A DNA stretch of 64,000 nt. It comes from Straminergon stramineum. Its lineage: Eukaryota > Streptophyta > Bryopsida > Hypnales > Calliergonaceae. The DNA is taken from contig OY987268.1 in the NCBI GenBank assembly GCA_963920665.1, positions 19,284,501 to 19,348,500 of the forward strand, in the 5' to 3' direction. Numbering within the stretch: position 1 is the stretch's first letter; every line of letters starts with the position of its first letter. The notes beneath the pieces were generated by a model. The model did no database searches. It had not been told where the DNA came from and saw only the letters and a program-made list of their open reading frames with translations. Of the stretch, positions 12,666-24,468 are shown in pieces. The translations under genes were made by a program, and so were the position numbers.

Positions 12666-12669
12666 TTAA

Positions 12670-14994
12670 ACAACTTTGTAGGCATTTTCAAGTGATAGAA
12701 GATCTACAATGCCCCATTGATCAAGCAACAAAGATATATGGAGTTATATACAAGTTCTATGGGATTGTAGGATTATATCATATGATAGAAATTTTTCTTT
12801 AAATATATTTCAGAAAAATTAATGGATTGATGTCATAGTTGGAGAACAAAATAAGTATGCTAGAGATTGAGGGCTAGAAGTTGCATCCTTTGAAATCAAA
12901 TCACATTAGTTTTTACAATATCTCCTTTCTATCCTTTGCAATGAACACCTACTTGTTGAAATAGGAAAAATCACAACTTACTTATTTATAAAAGTTGAAA
13001 ATAATCATTTAAGTAGGTTCAAAATAGTATTCTTGAATTCAAAGGCTAGGAAATTCTTTCTACAATATCAATGTATATGGAATAAATTCATAATAGCTAT
13101 ATGAGTGACCTACAATTCATTGATAAAATTGAATTCAATGAAAATGTATGTGAAGCAAAAGATTCTTAGCCTTGGAGTTGAAGAATTTTGATGATGAAAT
13201 GTAGCTAAATATACTAATAGAAAAAATATATATAATTCTATATTTTTATAAATAAATAAATTTTAAATTTTAATATGATTTGGATATTTACTTCTATCAT
13301 CATTTTTAGAACATGCATGAGGGTCTTAAAATCCCAAATATCAAACCCTTACACCAATGTTCATGAAATATTTGAAAAAATTGTGACTTTCTTATAATTG
13401 GTCAACTATTCACCCATTGAATGATGTGCTTCTATTGTCATATAAATTTTTTTATTGTAAACTAAAAATAAATATAGGATTAATTGGCCTTTTTTTTAAT
13501 TATAAATTTGAATCTATAATTTGGTTATTTTATTTATCTACTTTTATAATAGTAGTCAAGTCTCAGAGTAAGTTGTTCTAGTCACTTGGATAACTTATAC
13601 ATCATGGTCATTTAAGTCATTATAGTATATGGTAATTTTTTTAGTTCACAAATAATTATCTTAATAAATTTATTTAAAATAATGGAATTAATGAACAACT
13701 TTAAAATACTTGAATTATCCAAACTATGATTTTATACAATATTGAGGGTATCATCCAAAAAATCAATGTCATAATATAAGAAAATGGAGAAATTACTTCA
13801 AAATTTGTACAATTCCAAAATATTTCAATATGCTAATTTTAAAATAGTGAAAATTTTATGAATTAGTATAACAATGAGTTCATCTTTAATGTAGGCTCTT
13901 CATGTGGCAAATGTAGAACACATATACCAACGTACAATTTTGGACCTTTGATTTTCAAGACCATGTATTTAAAGGATTAAGTGGTTAAGCCTCCCAACAT
14001 AACCACAATGAAGGAGCTAAAAATTCCAAGCCAACTTGGTTGTCAAGACTCTATGAAACATCAACAATGATAGAGTAGTACACTTTTTTACCCTTTTGTG
14101 CTCTAACATGCCTAGTCAACACCATGATTCCATTGACTAAGTGTCATTGCTATCAAAGACAAAAAATCAATGTTCAAAGAAAAAAAGGTTGCAAGCATTT
14201 CACATTATGAGTATATATTGAATAAAAAAATATAAAAAATAAGCATAGCTATGAAGCTCCAATACTTGTGTTCGCAAGATTGAGGGTTCTTTCATCATAC
14301 TTAAGCTTTCAATATTAATTATTACTATATCTTAAAAAAACTATGATCTTTTAGGGGACAATAAGTAATCATAGGATTTTTTAGAATGCTTTGAGAACCT
14401 ACATTTGTAGTTTAGAAGAGACATTTGAAGGTTTCCAAGAGCCACACAAAGTATTATAGAAGTCAATGAAGTAATATATTATTTACATATATCTAAGAAG
14501 TTTGCTTTTAAAGGAAGTGGGCATATACTTTCGACAAAAGTATATGATTCACTCTAGTGTGGCTATACATTGCTATCAAAAATGTAGCTCATGTTGCTTG
14601 GGTCATACACTTTTATAAAATATTTCTGTATGCATCAAATGTTCACATTAGTGTAGCCATGCACTTCTATCAAAAGAGTATTGCTTCAATTATTAAGACT
14701 TCTCTAAAGACTGTGTCTATGATAGCTACCTTGATTGAAGGGCCTCATAAAAAAGTAAATAAATTTGTGGCAAAGAAGAGATCCATTGCAACCTTTGTAG
14801 AGAATCCCCTATAGGGATATCATGGTGTCTTTTTTTCAACTATGCCCAATCCCATCATCTAATTATTGTTACTAAACTAGTTCATTGCTTGCATTGAGGA
14901 TTTTCTAAGAGCTTTCCTTGTTGCCCTTGATACAACCCTCAGAATGCCATAACTATGAGCTAAGCTACTTCGTGAAATGCAACAATTGTACATA
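12670..14994. other. AT-rich intergenic DNA
   Basis: I see no gene. A plus-strand open frame at 14557-14814 lies in a locally repeated stretch (GTGTAGC with CACTTCTATCAAAA-like words recurring about every 90 bases) and is not convincing as a coding sequence. Confidence 0.45.
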
Positions 14995-15906
14995 TATCAC
15001 TATAAGAAACCTATGTTTTTTTATGTCTAACCATGGACATGCTGTATTTTTGTAGACATCAAGATGTTAGAGTGTCTACGGCCTAAGAAGGTAGATTTCC
15101 GTGGATGTTATGGAGAACATTGACAAATTACTGTAAAAAATGAGTTGATGCTATAATTGACATTTATGTTTTATTTGACATGAAAGCAAATATAGTGATG
15201 TATTTTTGAAGGTCCAAAATAACATAGTACTACCACATCTACGAGCAAAGGCATTTGGAGTGAATATAAGTTTGTAAAATTTACTTTGGGTTGTTGTCAA
15301 ATGATGACAAAATGTGAAAAATTTTAGGGAAGGGTAGCCACGTGGCATGCTTTGCAAAAACAGTGAAATGGATGGATGTACACCATGGATGAAAAGAGAA
15401 GAAGCTCTTTATACAAGTGGGATGACAAGAAATAAAACAAAACACATGGGATATATATAGCAAGAATTGTGTTCAAAGTAGAACATTTGAAACATCATCT
15501 AGATGTCTAGTGGTCAAGCTTCCATCTTTAGATTATTCCATATCCTTGTTTGACCATGGATAGACCATGGATTATAAATATGACCACTTCACCCTTCATT
15601 CTCACTAAATGTCAATGAATTAGTTTGTTGACTTTGTCATCAAAAATTCTCTTGATGGTAGATGTTAAATTTTCTTTTTACTCTTGCTAAATTTGACAAT
15701 TTTTCTAGTTCATTTTATTTTAGACATTTTTTTAAATGATTGTTTTTTGTTGACCTTGCTCTATGGGTAGGATATATACCAATGGATATCTTGAACCTAG
15801 TCTTGAAAAATGTCTAGATGTCTTAATTAACATCTCAAAAAACAATATTAAAATTCTTTGAAGTCGTGAAAGTGTGTTCTCTAGGCATGCCATGTCATCC
15901 TTGTTG

Positions 15907-17049
15907 CACTAGAAGAAAATCAAGAGTTCTGCGACTACAATTAACAACTAGTTTTGTAGTTGCATTGGACATTTGCAACTGGGTGACAATTTGGAACTTG
16001 TAGTTGTAGTGGACAAGTTGCACCAGTTGCAATGTAGTTGCAAAAGTTGACAAGATTGGGTTTTTTAGGACAGCCTATGTGGAACTTCATCGATGAACTC
16101 TTTTGACATGGAAAATATTTTTGTGCAAATAGTTTGTGACTTGTTTGCAATTCATTTGCAACTTGTTTACGACTCATTTGCAACTGGTTTGCAACTTCAC
16201 ATCTAGCTTTTCTTAGATGACCAAATTCAAATATTGATATTGAATAGATTTCACCAGTTTATGAAACTTTAAATTTCATAAGTTTTAAAATTTCTTATAC
16301 TTTAAACATTTGTAGAAATCTACAAGTTGTAGAAATCTACAAAGTTGTAGAAATCTACTAAATTGTAGAAGTCTACTAAGTCTATTATCAAACTTCATTA
16401 CGTGAACATGATATAACTTACAATTCTTACGTGTTCAATCTAATGGTACTCTTGACAATTGATATGCGACAATTAATACAAAACTTGATTCTATTTGTTT
16501 TTTAGTCTTATTTTAGTTGCATTCTAGTTGCATTCAAGTTGATTTCTAGTTGCATGCTAGTAGTTCTCTAGTTAAAGTCTAGTGTTTTTTTAGTTGAATT
16601 GTAGTTTCTTTTTAGTTGTTCTTTAGTTGTTCTCTAGTTGCATTCTAGTTGCAGTCTAGTTGCACTGTGGTTGCAGTCTGGTTGTATTTTAGTTGCATTT
16701 TAGTTGTAGTGTAGTTGCAGTCAAGTCAAATTCAGATTATATGCAATTGTAGTTTGACATACTAAACTTTATAGAACCTAAAGTTATCTACGTCGACAAT
16801 TGTAATGAATATTGGATGTAGAATAAATCACAGTAATTCTATTGTTACATTCTTGTAACCCAAAACTTCAATCTATGACTACTTTGCAACTACATGCAAC
16901 TTGAAACTTCAATCTACAACTACTTTGCAACTACAATAATGTATATATCAAATTTGGTGCAAATATAGAGGGTTGTAGTTATAGGGTAGCTACATAGGAC
17001 ACATAGTTGCATTTCAATTGGTTGTGGCGGATACGGTTTTCTTCTAGTG
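15907..17049. mobile_element. CACTA-type transposon (inner), 1143 bp
   Basis: Ends CACTAGAAGAAAATC and GGTTTTCTTCTAGTG are inverted repeats, flanked by the 3-bp duplication TTG (15904-15906 and 17050-17052). It lies wholly inside the 14998-17368 element and is therefore younger. The left side is rich in TTGCAACT-type words, the right side in TAGTTGCA-type words. 16300-16385 holds tandem copies of the short palindromic word GTAGAAATCTAC. A second copy of the family is at 24469-26487. This copy keeps an uninterrupted TTAA at 16572-16575, the site occupied by an insertion in the other copy. Confidence 0.9.
16500..16725 (+). repeat. Subterminal array of TAGTTGCA words in the inner CACTA element
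   Basis: About fifteen copies of (C)TAGTTGCA or one-base variants occur at 10-20 base spacing, all in one direction. The opposite end of the element (15945-16195) has the reverse-complement word TTTGCAACT repeated. Clustered subterminal words facing opposite ways at the two ends are the established arrangement of CACTA transposase-binding sites; the role here is inferred. Confidence 0.75.
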
Positions 17050-17371
17050 TTGGTTACAATATCACTTTCCTTGTCACCTTGTTAGGTGCCAAGTCATGGA
17101 TGGGGCCGGATGAAAAAATTCCCATATAGTTCCCTTTACTCTCATGGCACTTTTGTGGCACAGAGTTGGTAGCCACATGGTTCAATTTCCTTACAATATA
17201 GAACCAATGTTTCTACAAACAATAGATGATAAGCATCTAATATTATATTGTCATGTGGGATGTTTTTATCATGTCAATTTGATATGATTTTTTGGACATC
17301 ATCATACATCATGCACAACGTCTAGAAGCAAATCTTGGACATTATAAAGACATGGGTTTCTTATAGTGTAT

Positions 17372-18230
17372 ATCCTTTGAAATTTTAGGCCTAAATTCTC
17401 TTTTTGTGATAATGATTCTTTGTCTTTTTTCAAGTTCTATGCAAACAAGATGAATTGTTTACATATCCCAAAGAGCAAAAGCAATTGTAAGGTGTCTTGA
17501 ACTACTTTGTTACCAAATAGAGTCAAGTGGATTATAACACAATTAGGGCATTTTGCTAGCAATACCTTACAACTAGTGAATGTAATTTTTTCATTTATTA
17601 CTTTTATGTGTCTTAATATCATCCATGATTATCTTTATCTCTATATTCATAAACATAAAACATATTCAAATTGTACCTGATACTCCTAGGATAAGTCCCA
17701 TATTGTTTGTCATTTATGAAACCCATTATGAAAATTGTGTAATTCAAAAATTGCCATCATTGTTCATTCAATATGCAACAAACAGTTGGCTTGAGCCATG
17801 GGATACAATGGCTAGAGCCTCAGAGTCTAACCTAATGGCTATAGAGTGTATATTAGAGGAAAAAAATATTTCTATAGGAAATTTACTAATGGTTGATTAT
17901 GTTGAATTGTCCATGCGAAAGATGAAATTATCCCAAAAAATTGAGTGATCACATCATTGGGCTCCACTTTCCTTGTTGACCCTTTCTTATCGCATAATCC
18001 CCTTTTGGCATAGATTCCCCTATACTACTTCACTCCAAAATTCGTACAAGAACCGCTAGGAGCCTAGGTGGTTCAATCATATCTACGTGGAAAACGCTAC
18101 GTCAGCAAGTACGAACGAACGAACGTGACCGTCGCCCCCAACGAACGAGCCAGCGACGAAACGTCCGACCACCCACCAGTGGTGCCCCTCTGAATCCCTG
18201 AGGCCGGCCAACGCGACCGCTTCTATTTGT
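17372..18230. other. Intergenic, AT-rich, then the promoter side of the pyroglutamyl-peptidase gene
   Basis: 17372-18000 is AT-rich without a supported gene; an open frame at 17625-17948 (+) matches nothing I know. From about 18050 GC content rises sharply, with clustered ACGAACGAACG and CCGTCGCCCCC words, as in a plant promoter ahead of the transcribed leader exon ending at 18408. Confidence 0.45.
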
Positions 18231-18408
18231 TGTTTCGGTGGCACAATTCCCTTCTGCTCGCTGTCACCCACACGCCCACTCCCCTTGTCTCGTCCTTGCC
18301 GATCGCAATTGCTCTCAAACCCCCGCTGCAAATCCATCCCCTTCGCAATTTCATCGGAGCTTGACTGAATGGAAATCCGTGTTGCCTAACCTTTCTCCAC
18401 TTCATCAG

Positions 18409-19614
18409 GTAAGTTATCGTGGCTGCTCTTCTTTAATTCACTTCTAAATGGCATGCTTATAATTGCTTTTCCGGGTCTGGGCAAGTGCTCAAGGTTTGCG
18501 TACAGAGATCTGATGAAAGCTTTCTTGCTTGGTGGGAGGCTTGGAAGTTCCAAAGGAAGTGGTCTGCTTGGAAATTGTGGGATGTCGTTTCAGAGCGGTC
18601 GCCGGATTCCTCTGACACATAGTGGATCCAGTTTGAATTGTGGAATTCACGATTTGAGGATGGGATTAGTGGTCGCGAATCTTTTCATGGATGTCATTAT
18701 TGTCTCCAGTGGTTGTATTTAACTGATTGACCTACGTGTGGGATTGGTGTGCTTCCTCTGTTCTCTGATAACTGATATGGAGGTTTGGAAAGTAGTGCGA
18801 CGAAGTGTTATGTGGTGACATACCTTTCATGTGAGAAATTTTGGGTGAGCCTTGTAATGTGAGTGCTTAATTGTATGCTTAGGATCGCAAGGATTTTGGG
18901 TTCGGTTTGAGGTTAATGTTTAGCACACAATGCTGGTCCTGTGTGTATATTCTATCGTGATTTCTTGATTTCAAGGAAATCGCTAATTTCAAGGAAATCG
19001 TTAATTTCAAGGAAATGGTTAACACGTTAATACCATTTACTTCCGAATTGGGTAATGGGGGAGTGGATGTAATACACGGTTTCCTGTCATATAAGCTCAA
19101 GAAATTGCTGCTGAAACATTGGATTTGGTTATCTGGTGCTGCATCTTCATTTGGGAACACTGTTGATGTGATGCTAGTGAGGTTCGTATGCTGAAATCAT
19201 GCACAAGTGAAAGTTATTTCATGTGGTACACGAATCTGAAAAGCTGGCATCCAAGTGCTTATCAGTCCGCCGTACCGGTAAGCTTTGAGGTCACATAATA
19301 ATTACATTCGCTCTGGAGATGAAAGATTTTCAGTGTAGCTATGTATTTATTCAATTCTCTTTCTTTCCTTTGTGCATCTTGACGCATCTTTGGTACTTGG
19401 TGTTTCCTTTACATTTGTTCGATCGGTCAATTGTAGTGATCATATGGAGACCTCATGATTTGATGACTGGGATCTTAGGGATACGTCCCCTTGAATTTAG
19501 GGGAAAATTCTCTTTATTATGTTCCTGAAGCAATTATCAGTTGATTTTTATTCTTCATGATGTTGTATGATCGTTTGATTATGTGTTCACATCAATGAAT
19601 GTTTGGTGGTGCAG
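18409..19614 (+). other. Leader intron of the pyroglutamyl-peptidase gene
   Basis: A good donor (ATCAG|GTAAGTTA) at 18409 and acceptor (GGTGCAG|AGAAGG) at 19614 bracket 1206 bases just before the coding exon. The upstream exon (to 18408) is noncoding apart from a 6-codon upstream frame starting at 18369. Long first introns in leaders are common in plant housekeeping genes. Inferred from splice motifs only. Confidence 0.6.
18969..19022 (+). repeat. Three tandem 18-bp repeats in the leader intron
   Basis: TTTCAAGGAAATCGYTAA is present three times head to tail, nearly perfect, the last copy with ATGG for ATCG. Each unit holds the imperfect palindrome TTTCAAGGAAA. It could be a simple duplication or an intronic regulatory motif. 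Confidence 0.8.
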
Positions 19615-19667
19615 AGAAGGGGCGTTCATTCAGCGAGTAACAGACAGTGCAATTGCAATAAGCAAAA

Positions 19668-21285
19668 ATGGGGTCCGAAGCTCCGGAGTTGGTTGAGTTT
19701 CACATTACTGGGTTCAAGAAATTCCATGGAGTGGCGGACAATCCAACTGAGATTCTAGTTGCGAAGATCGATGAGTACATGAGGACGCATGGGATGCCCT
19801 CTGGGGCTCAGCTCGGGAGTTGCACGATCCTTGAAACGGCGGGTGAGGGTGCGCTGGTCCCTTTACTGCAGTTGTTAAACACACCTCACGAAGGGATTGA
19901 ACGACCCTTGATCATGAGTACAACTGGAGATTCTCCAGGTGTACAACTGAGTGGGGGTTTATTGTCAGTACCTCACAAGCGCATTGTCTGGGTAAGCGAT
20001 GTACACCCTGACCTTTCTAATCTGGCCGCAACAAAAATTACTCTGACATAGTTTGAAATGTGTGCTACTGTCAATCATAGTGTGGCAAGTGTGCAAGTTA
20101 TTGCAGGATGTCGGTTTAGTGGCCATATTAGAATAAGTTCTGTATTTGCTATGACTTTGATTACATCCCCCCCAAAATGACTATTGCGTAGTGTGCATGT
20201 GTGACAAGTGTGCTGCATTCAGTCTGTGTGACAAGTGTACTTCTCAAACTTCTGGAAAGTAGAGGATAGATTCGATTTAAAGAATAATCAGGATGGATTT
20301 GCAGTGAAATCTTTTCTGTTAAACTTGCAGATCATACAATTTATGTGATTTGTTCCTCTGTTGTTCTCAGGTTCATTTTGGTGTGAATAGTGTTTCCAGT
20401 AACTTCGCCGTAGAACGGCGTGCCGTGAATGAAGCCACATTTCGTTGTCCCGATGAGCTGGGTTGGCAGCCTCAGGTTTACCTATTACTGGAAAACAGCT
20501 AAAGGCTCTCGTGAATTTGTACTTTTGTGGTGATAGAATAATCCTCGAATTTTTTTGTGATTTGTTGCTATTCTTTGTCGTTTCCTGCTTCTCTCTTGAC
20601 AGGGTGTCGTCATAATAGCAGTTGTGTGTGTGTGTTGCCTGCAGCGAGAGCCGATTGTTCTTGAAGATGGTCCTACATCCTTTATTCGTGAGGTATCAGT
20701 ATTTGATTTTCCTCACCATATCTTGCAAATCAGCCTCTGAAGATTTCAGTATTTCAGTACACATAACGCTAAGTTAAGAACTAATCAAGAACAATACTCT
20801 GTTAGTACATTTGAAAGGAGTTCCCTATGGTAGCACTTGCTGTCTGCGTTTATGTGATGTGGTTAGCAGAACTACCCCAATAGACTCTGCATTCACTCTG
20901 GTCTTAGGACCAGAGTTCGTCGTCGGCAATATCTCATCATCTTAAAGTACAGTGCTTAAATGGCTAAAGAATGTTATGCTCTACAGCTCCGGTTCAAAAA
21001 TATTTTTTCCATAGGCTGAAGACGTATGCTGATGTGAATTTGCAGACAACGATCCCAGTAAGGGACATTGTGGGTCATTTAAAGAAGGAAGGGTTTGACG
21101 TGATGGAGTCTTACGATGCGGGCCGGTTTGTATGCAACTACGTCTATTACCACTCCTTGAATCAAGCACAGAAGAATGGCGTGAAGAGCATCTTTGTGCA
21201 TGTGCCCTTGTTCATGGTGATTAACGAGGAGCGTCAGCTGCAATTTCTTGCTGCTCTACTCAAGGTGTTGGCCACTTTCTGCTGA
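19668..21285 (+). CDS. Pyroglutamyl-peptidase I (pyrrolidone-carboxylate peptidase, C15 family)
   Basis: Cysteine peptidase that removes N-terminal pyroglutamate from peptides; expected in the cytosol. Four coding exons: 19668-19991, 20371-20475, 20645-20692 and 21046-21285, all phase 0 with GT-AG junctions, giving 238 residues (Arabidopsis homologue about 219). The family start is clear (FHITGFKKFHGVADNPTE), then LGSCTILETAGEGA, VHFGVNS, the signature ERRAVNEATFRCPDELGWQP and RFVCNYVYYHSL. The expected catalytic Cys is Cys189 in FVCNYVYYHS, His is His211 in IFVHVPLF, and Glu is probably Glu123 in VERRAVNEA. The loop at residues 72-105 is longer than in Arabidopsis. The ATG follows the leader intron acceptor by 53 bases. 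The gene looks intact. Confidence 0.95.
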
Positions 21286-22563
21286 AGGCTTTGTGCACCC
21301 TGATTCAAGATTTCCAAATTTCACTGTTGAATGTTTGTATTGGGCACCTTCAAAAGCTTGTAAAAATTTGACTACAACATTGCTCATGGAGGCTAGGATT
21401 AGGATTTGTACTCATCTCTAGAAAGTGCTATATTAGTTTTTCATAACGAACATAACACGTTGGATTTTCCGAATCTTGGATATGCAGCTCATTATTGTAA
21501 CTGTGAGCAGCCTTGCTTAGAACTGTTGTATGTAATGGTACAGTATGTTTCTGTTGGGCCTCAAATTTACATGTTAAGGTAGGGTTATTCAAAATCACTA
21601 CTTTTGGCACTGAACATAGTGCCTACTATTAGAGTGGTCAAATTCTTACGTGTTCTTGGTAGCAAATGAAAGAGGTTTCCAATGCATTAAAGAGTGCGTT
21701 AATTGGATACCGGTTTCAAAAGTTATGATGGTTCACAGTTTTATTGATAGGTGACCTGTAATTGATAATTGATACTTGAACAGATATTTTAGTGAACATC
21801 AATATGTACTCGTTGTGGGAGGTTTTAAGGTGGCAAGCTTGGGTGTTCCGATCTTCTCAGTGATTAACTTAGGAGATGAAGGAGACAGCTTCTTAGCCTG
21901 GCAACCCCGTTCTACTGGGGTCTGCCAAAACTATCAAATGTGCCGTTATTTATATTGCTCTTGCTTAGCTTTGATGAATTGCTGTTCGCAATGTAAGGTG
22001 AATTGTTCAGAAATTGTGCCTATGATGTTAACATAACTACTTGGTCACCCCGTAGGGATTTTGAATTTGAGAGGATAATCATGCCCTACCCTCATTCAAA
22101 AGTAGGAAAATCTGTGTAGTATTTTTTTATTTCTATTCTTAAATCTTGATTTGGACATTCAAAATGATTTGTTTTGATTTTGAACTAACTCACAAAATGC
22201 AGCTTCTAATGTCTAGATTCTTCCAAGCTTGAAAACTGTGAAAAATTTCTAAAATTTAGTGTTTACATGGTAGCTGACATTTTACAATTACAGTTCTGAA
22301 TGTAGACTGTCTGACAAAGAAATTTGATTTTTGCTTTGCTCTTCTCCACAGTAATATATATCAGTGGTGAAGTTTTTTAACTTTTAATCATATTTAGTAA
22401 TTGATATGAATTTTCTTCACTTTCTCTTCAAAGGAATTTCAAAATTTCACAAAAAAATATGAATTTCTTTTTACTAATAGAACACATGGGTATGGTTGAT
22501 ATTATAAGGATGCCCCTATTGGGAGACCACTCATATACTACTCATATTTATACTACTCATATT
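21286..22563. other. 3' flank of the peptidase gene, no further gene seen
   Basis: The first few hundred bases should be 3' untranslated region. An open frame at 21776-22036 (+) has no recognisable similarity and no splice support. From 22050 the base composition becomes AT-rich and repeat-like. Confidence 0.45.
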
Positions 22564-22567
22564 TTAA

Positions 22568-22789
22568 CCCTTGAATGACGTGGCGGATGATTATTGTCCA
22601 ATGAATGACAAGGAGTTCTCCTGTGTAGGATAGAATTGCAACTATTCATCCTCGGAATTAGGGGTGGAAAGGGAAGATCTTCTACAGTAGTTTGACTCCC
22701 AATGAATATTTCTAGTTTTTCTAATGTGGATGATGTCACACGGTTCCAAAATGGCTGATTTCCATGGTCACTAGCCCGGCGTTCAAGGG
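22568..22789 (+). mobile_element. Short TTAA element, family C, copy 1 (222 bp)
   Basis: Starts CCCTTGAATGACG and ends CGGCGTTCAAGGG, inverted repeats, flanked by TTAA at 22564-22567 and 22790-22793. The interior (CAACTATTCATCC, GATGATGTCACAC, TCATGGTCACTAG) is shared with 55591-55812 in the same orientation and with 55817-56045 and 62852-63073 inverted. Non-coding MITE with piggyBac-like target site. Confidence 0.85.
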
Positions 22790-22793
22790 TTAA

Positions 22794-23408
22794 AGAGTGC
22801 CACTAACTCTAAAATAAAGGAATATGAATGGTCCTCTAAATAGGGGTATTACTCAAAACAAAAACTTGGGACATGTAATTTTATTTTTCTAAATTAAAAA
22901 CTAAAAAAAAACATCCATATATCTTGGCAAAATGGAGCATGCAAAGTGTAGGAATATATGCATTGGCTATATTGTCATTAGCTTTGCCATAAGATAATAC
23001 TATTAAGTGAGTTTAGACATTTGCCATAGATGGCTTGAGGTAGTTGTAGTTGTCAAAACTCTTAATCTCAAGCAAATGAAGATACATATATCATCTTATT
23101 GCATTTTTTACCAAGATATTTGATCTTCATGGGTTTTCAAGGAGTATATTTTGAAAACTTGTCACTATTAAAGATGAATAATGCTATAAAGATAATACCA
23201 TTAGTGCAAGGAGTTTGATAAAAAATTTCATAGTACTATATTAGAACTACTAGAAACCATTCATCTTGCCAATTTTTTTTATTGCTATTATGACTTTAAA
23301 TCATCATATAGGTAAAAAAAGGTATTAATAAAAATATACCTTTCATCCATTGAAGATTTTCTGCCATAGACATTTTTTGTACTCTAATTAACTCATCATA
23401 AAAATGAA

Positions 23409-23464
<56 letters not shown>

Positions 23465-23640
23465 TATTTATTTATTTGGAAATCTTTTTTATTTGAAAAG
23501 TAAGAAATAAATGTTAATAATTTTTATAAACTTACTAGATAGAAGACTCAACATACTAAAATCTATTATTCTAAAAATTAGGATGGAAATGAATCTCATG
23601 ATTATTATGTATATAATGTTTAAAAAATTCTTACTAATAT
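22794..23640. repeat. AT-rich intergenic DNA with a (TA)n microsatellite
   Basis: No gene seen. 23414-23457 is a run of about 22 TA units followed by short TTTA repeats (23458-23478). Confidence 0.7.
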
Positions 23641-24468
23641 TTAACCTCTAAAGTCCCAAAAATTCCCTCAAGGGATATTGAAGGTTTGGGCAAATACCTA
23701 TTATCTCAATTTTTGGCAAGATTTTTTGAAATTTTTTTTCAAGTTGGAAAAATTGATTAGCTTTTCCGAAATCTAATCTTTTTTATTTCAAACTATGCAT
23801 GGGAGAAAAAGATATGCTACAATAAGTCTGAAACAAACAAGGGAAGATAGTTAAAATAACACAAAAAATTTTAATAATTTTAAAAATATGTGTTTCGTAT
23901 ATATTATATTTTTTCCTTCATGGAAAGGTTGATTCATTCCATTTGAGAAGTAATGTGAAAGTTATGAAGCTTCTTGTTTTGTAGACAATCTTAGTAGATT
24001 TTTGAGAAAATAATGTATTGGATTTGTTTTTGAACCTAATTTTCTTTAAATTAAAAAAAATTGCCATGATTTAGTTTAGTTTCAAAAATAATCTCATTGT
24101 TGAGAATAGACAATACGTTCAATTCCATCTTAGAGCTATCAACAATTCAATTTTTTCTCTTATCAATTGTCACCATTTTTGTCAATCTTGTAACTTAATA
24201 ATTCTTCAAAGCATGAAAATTCTAGAAGTGGGTGAATTTTTTTGAATTTTGAACTCAATTTTTCAACAAAGAAATAATTATTTGACAATTTTTAGTACAA
24301 AAATCTTAAATTAAGAGGATTCAAAGCCTAATAATCTTATCAAGCAAGGAGGCAAAAAAGCTTGTTTTTTTTTCACTTTAAACACCTATATTTCGTAATT
24401 GATATGGTAAAAGTTTCTGAAATTTCTCCTGGACAGTTTTAAACTAATCTAGGGCAAGATCCTACAGT

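Larger units (their letters stand above)
14998..17368. mobile_element. CACTA-type transposon (outer), non-autonomous
   Basis: Ends are CACTATAAGAAACCTATG and the inverse CATGGGTTTCTTATAGTG, one mismatch apart, flanked by a 3-bp duplication TAT (14995-14997 and 17369-17371). CACTA termini with a 3-bp target duplication define the CACTA/En-Spm superfamily. It is interrupted by a second CACTA element at 15907-17049; without it the element is about 1.2 kb. Subterminal words such as GACAT/ATGTC recur near both ends, as expected of transposase-binding repeats. No transposase coding region is visible. Confidence 0.85.
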
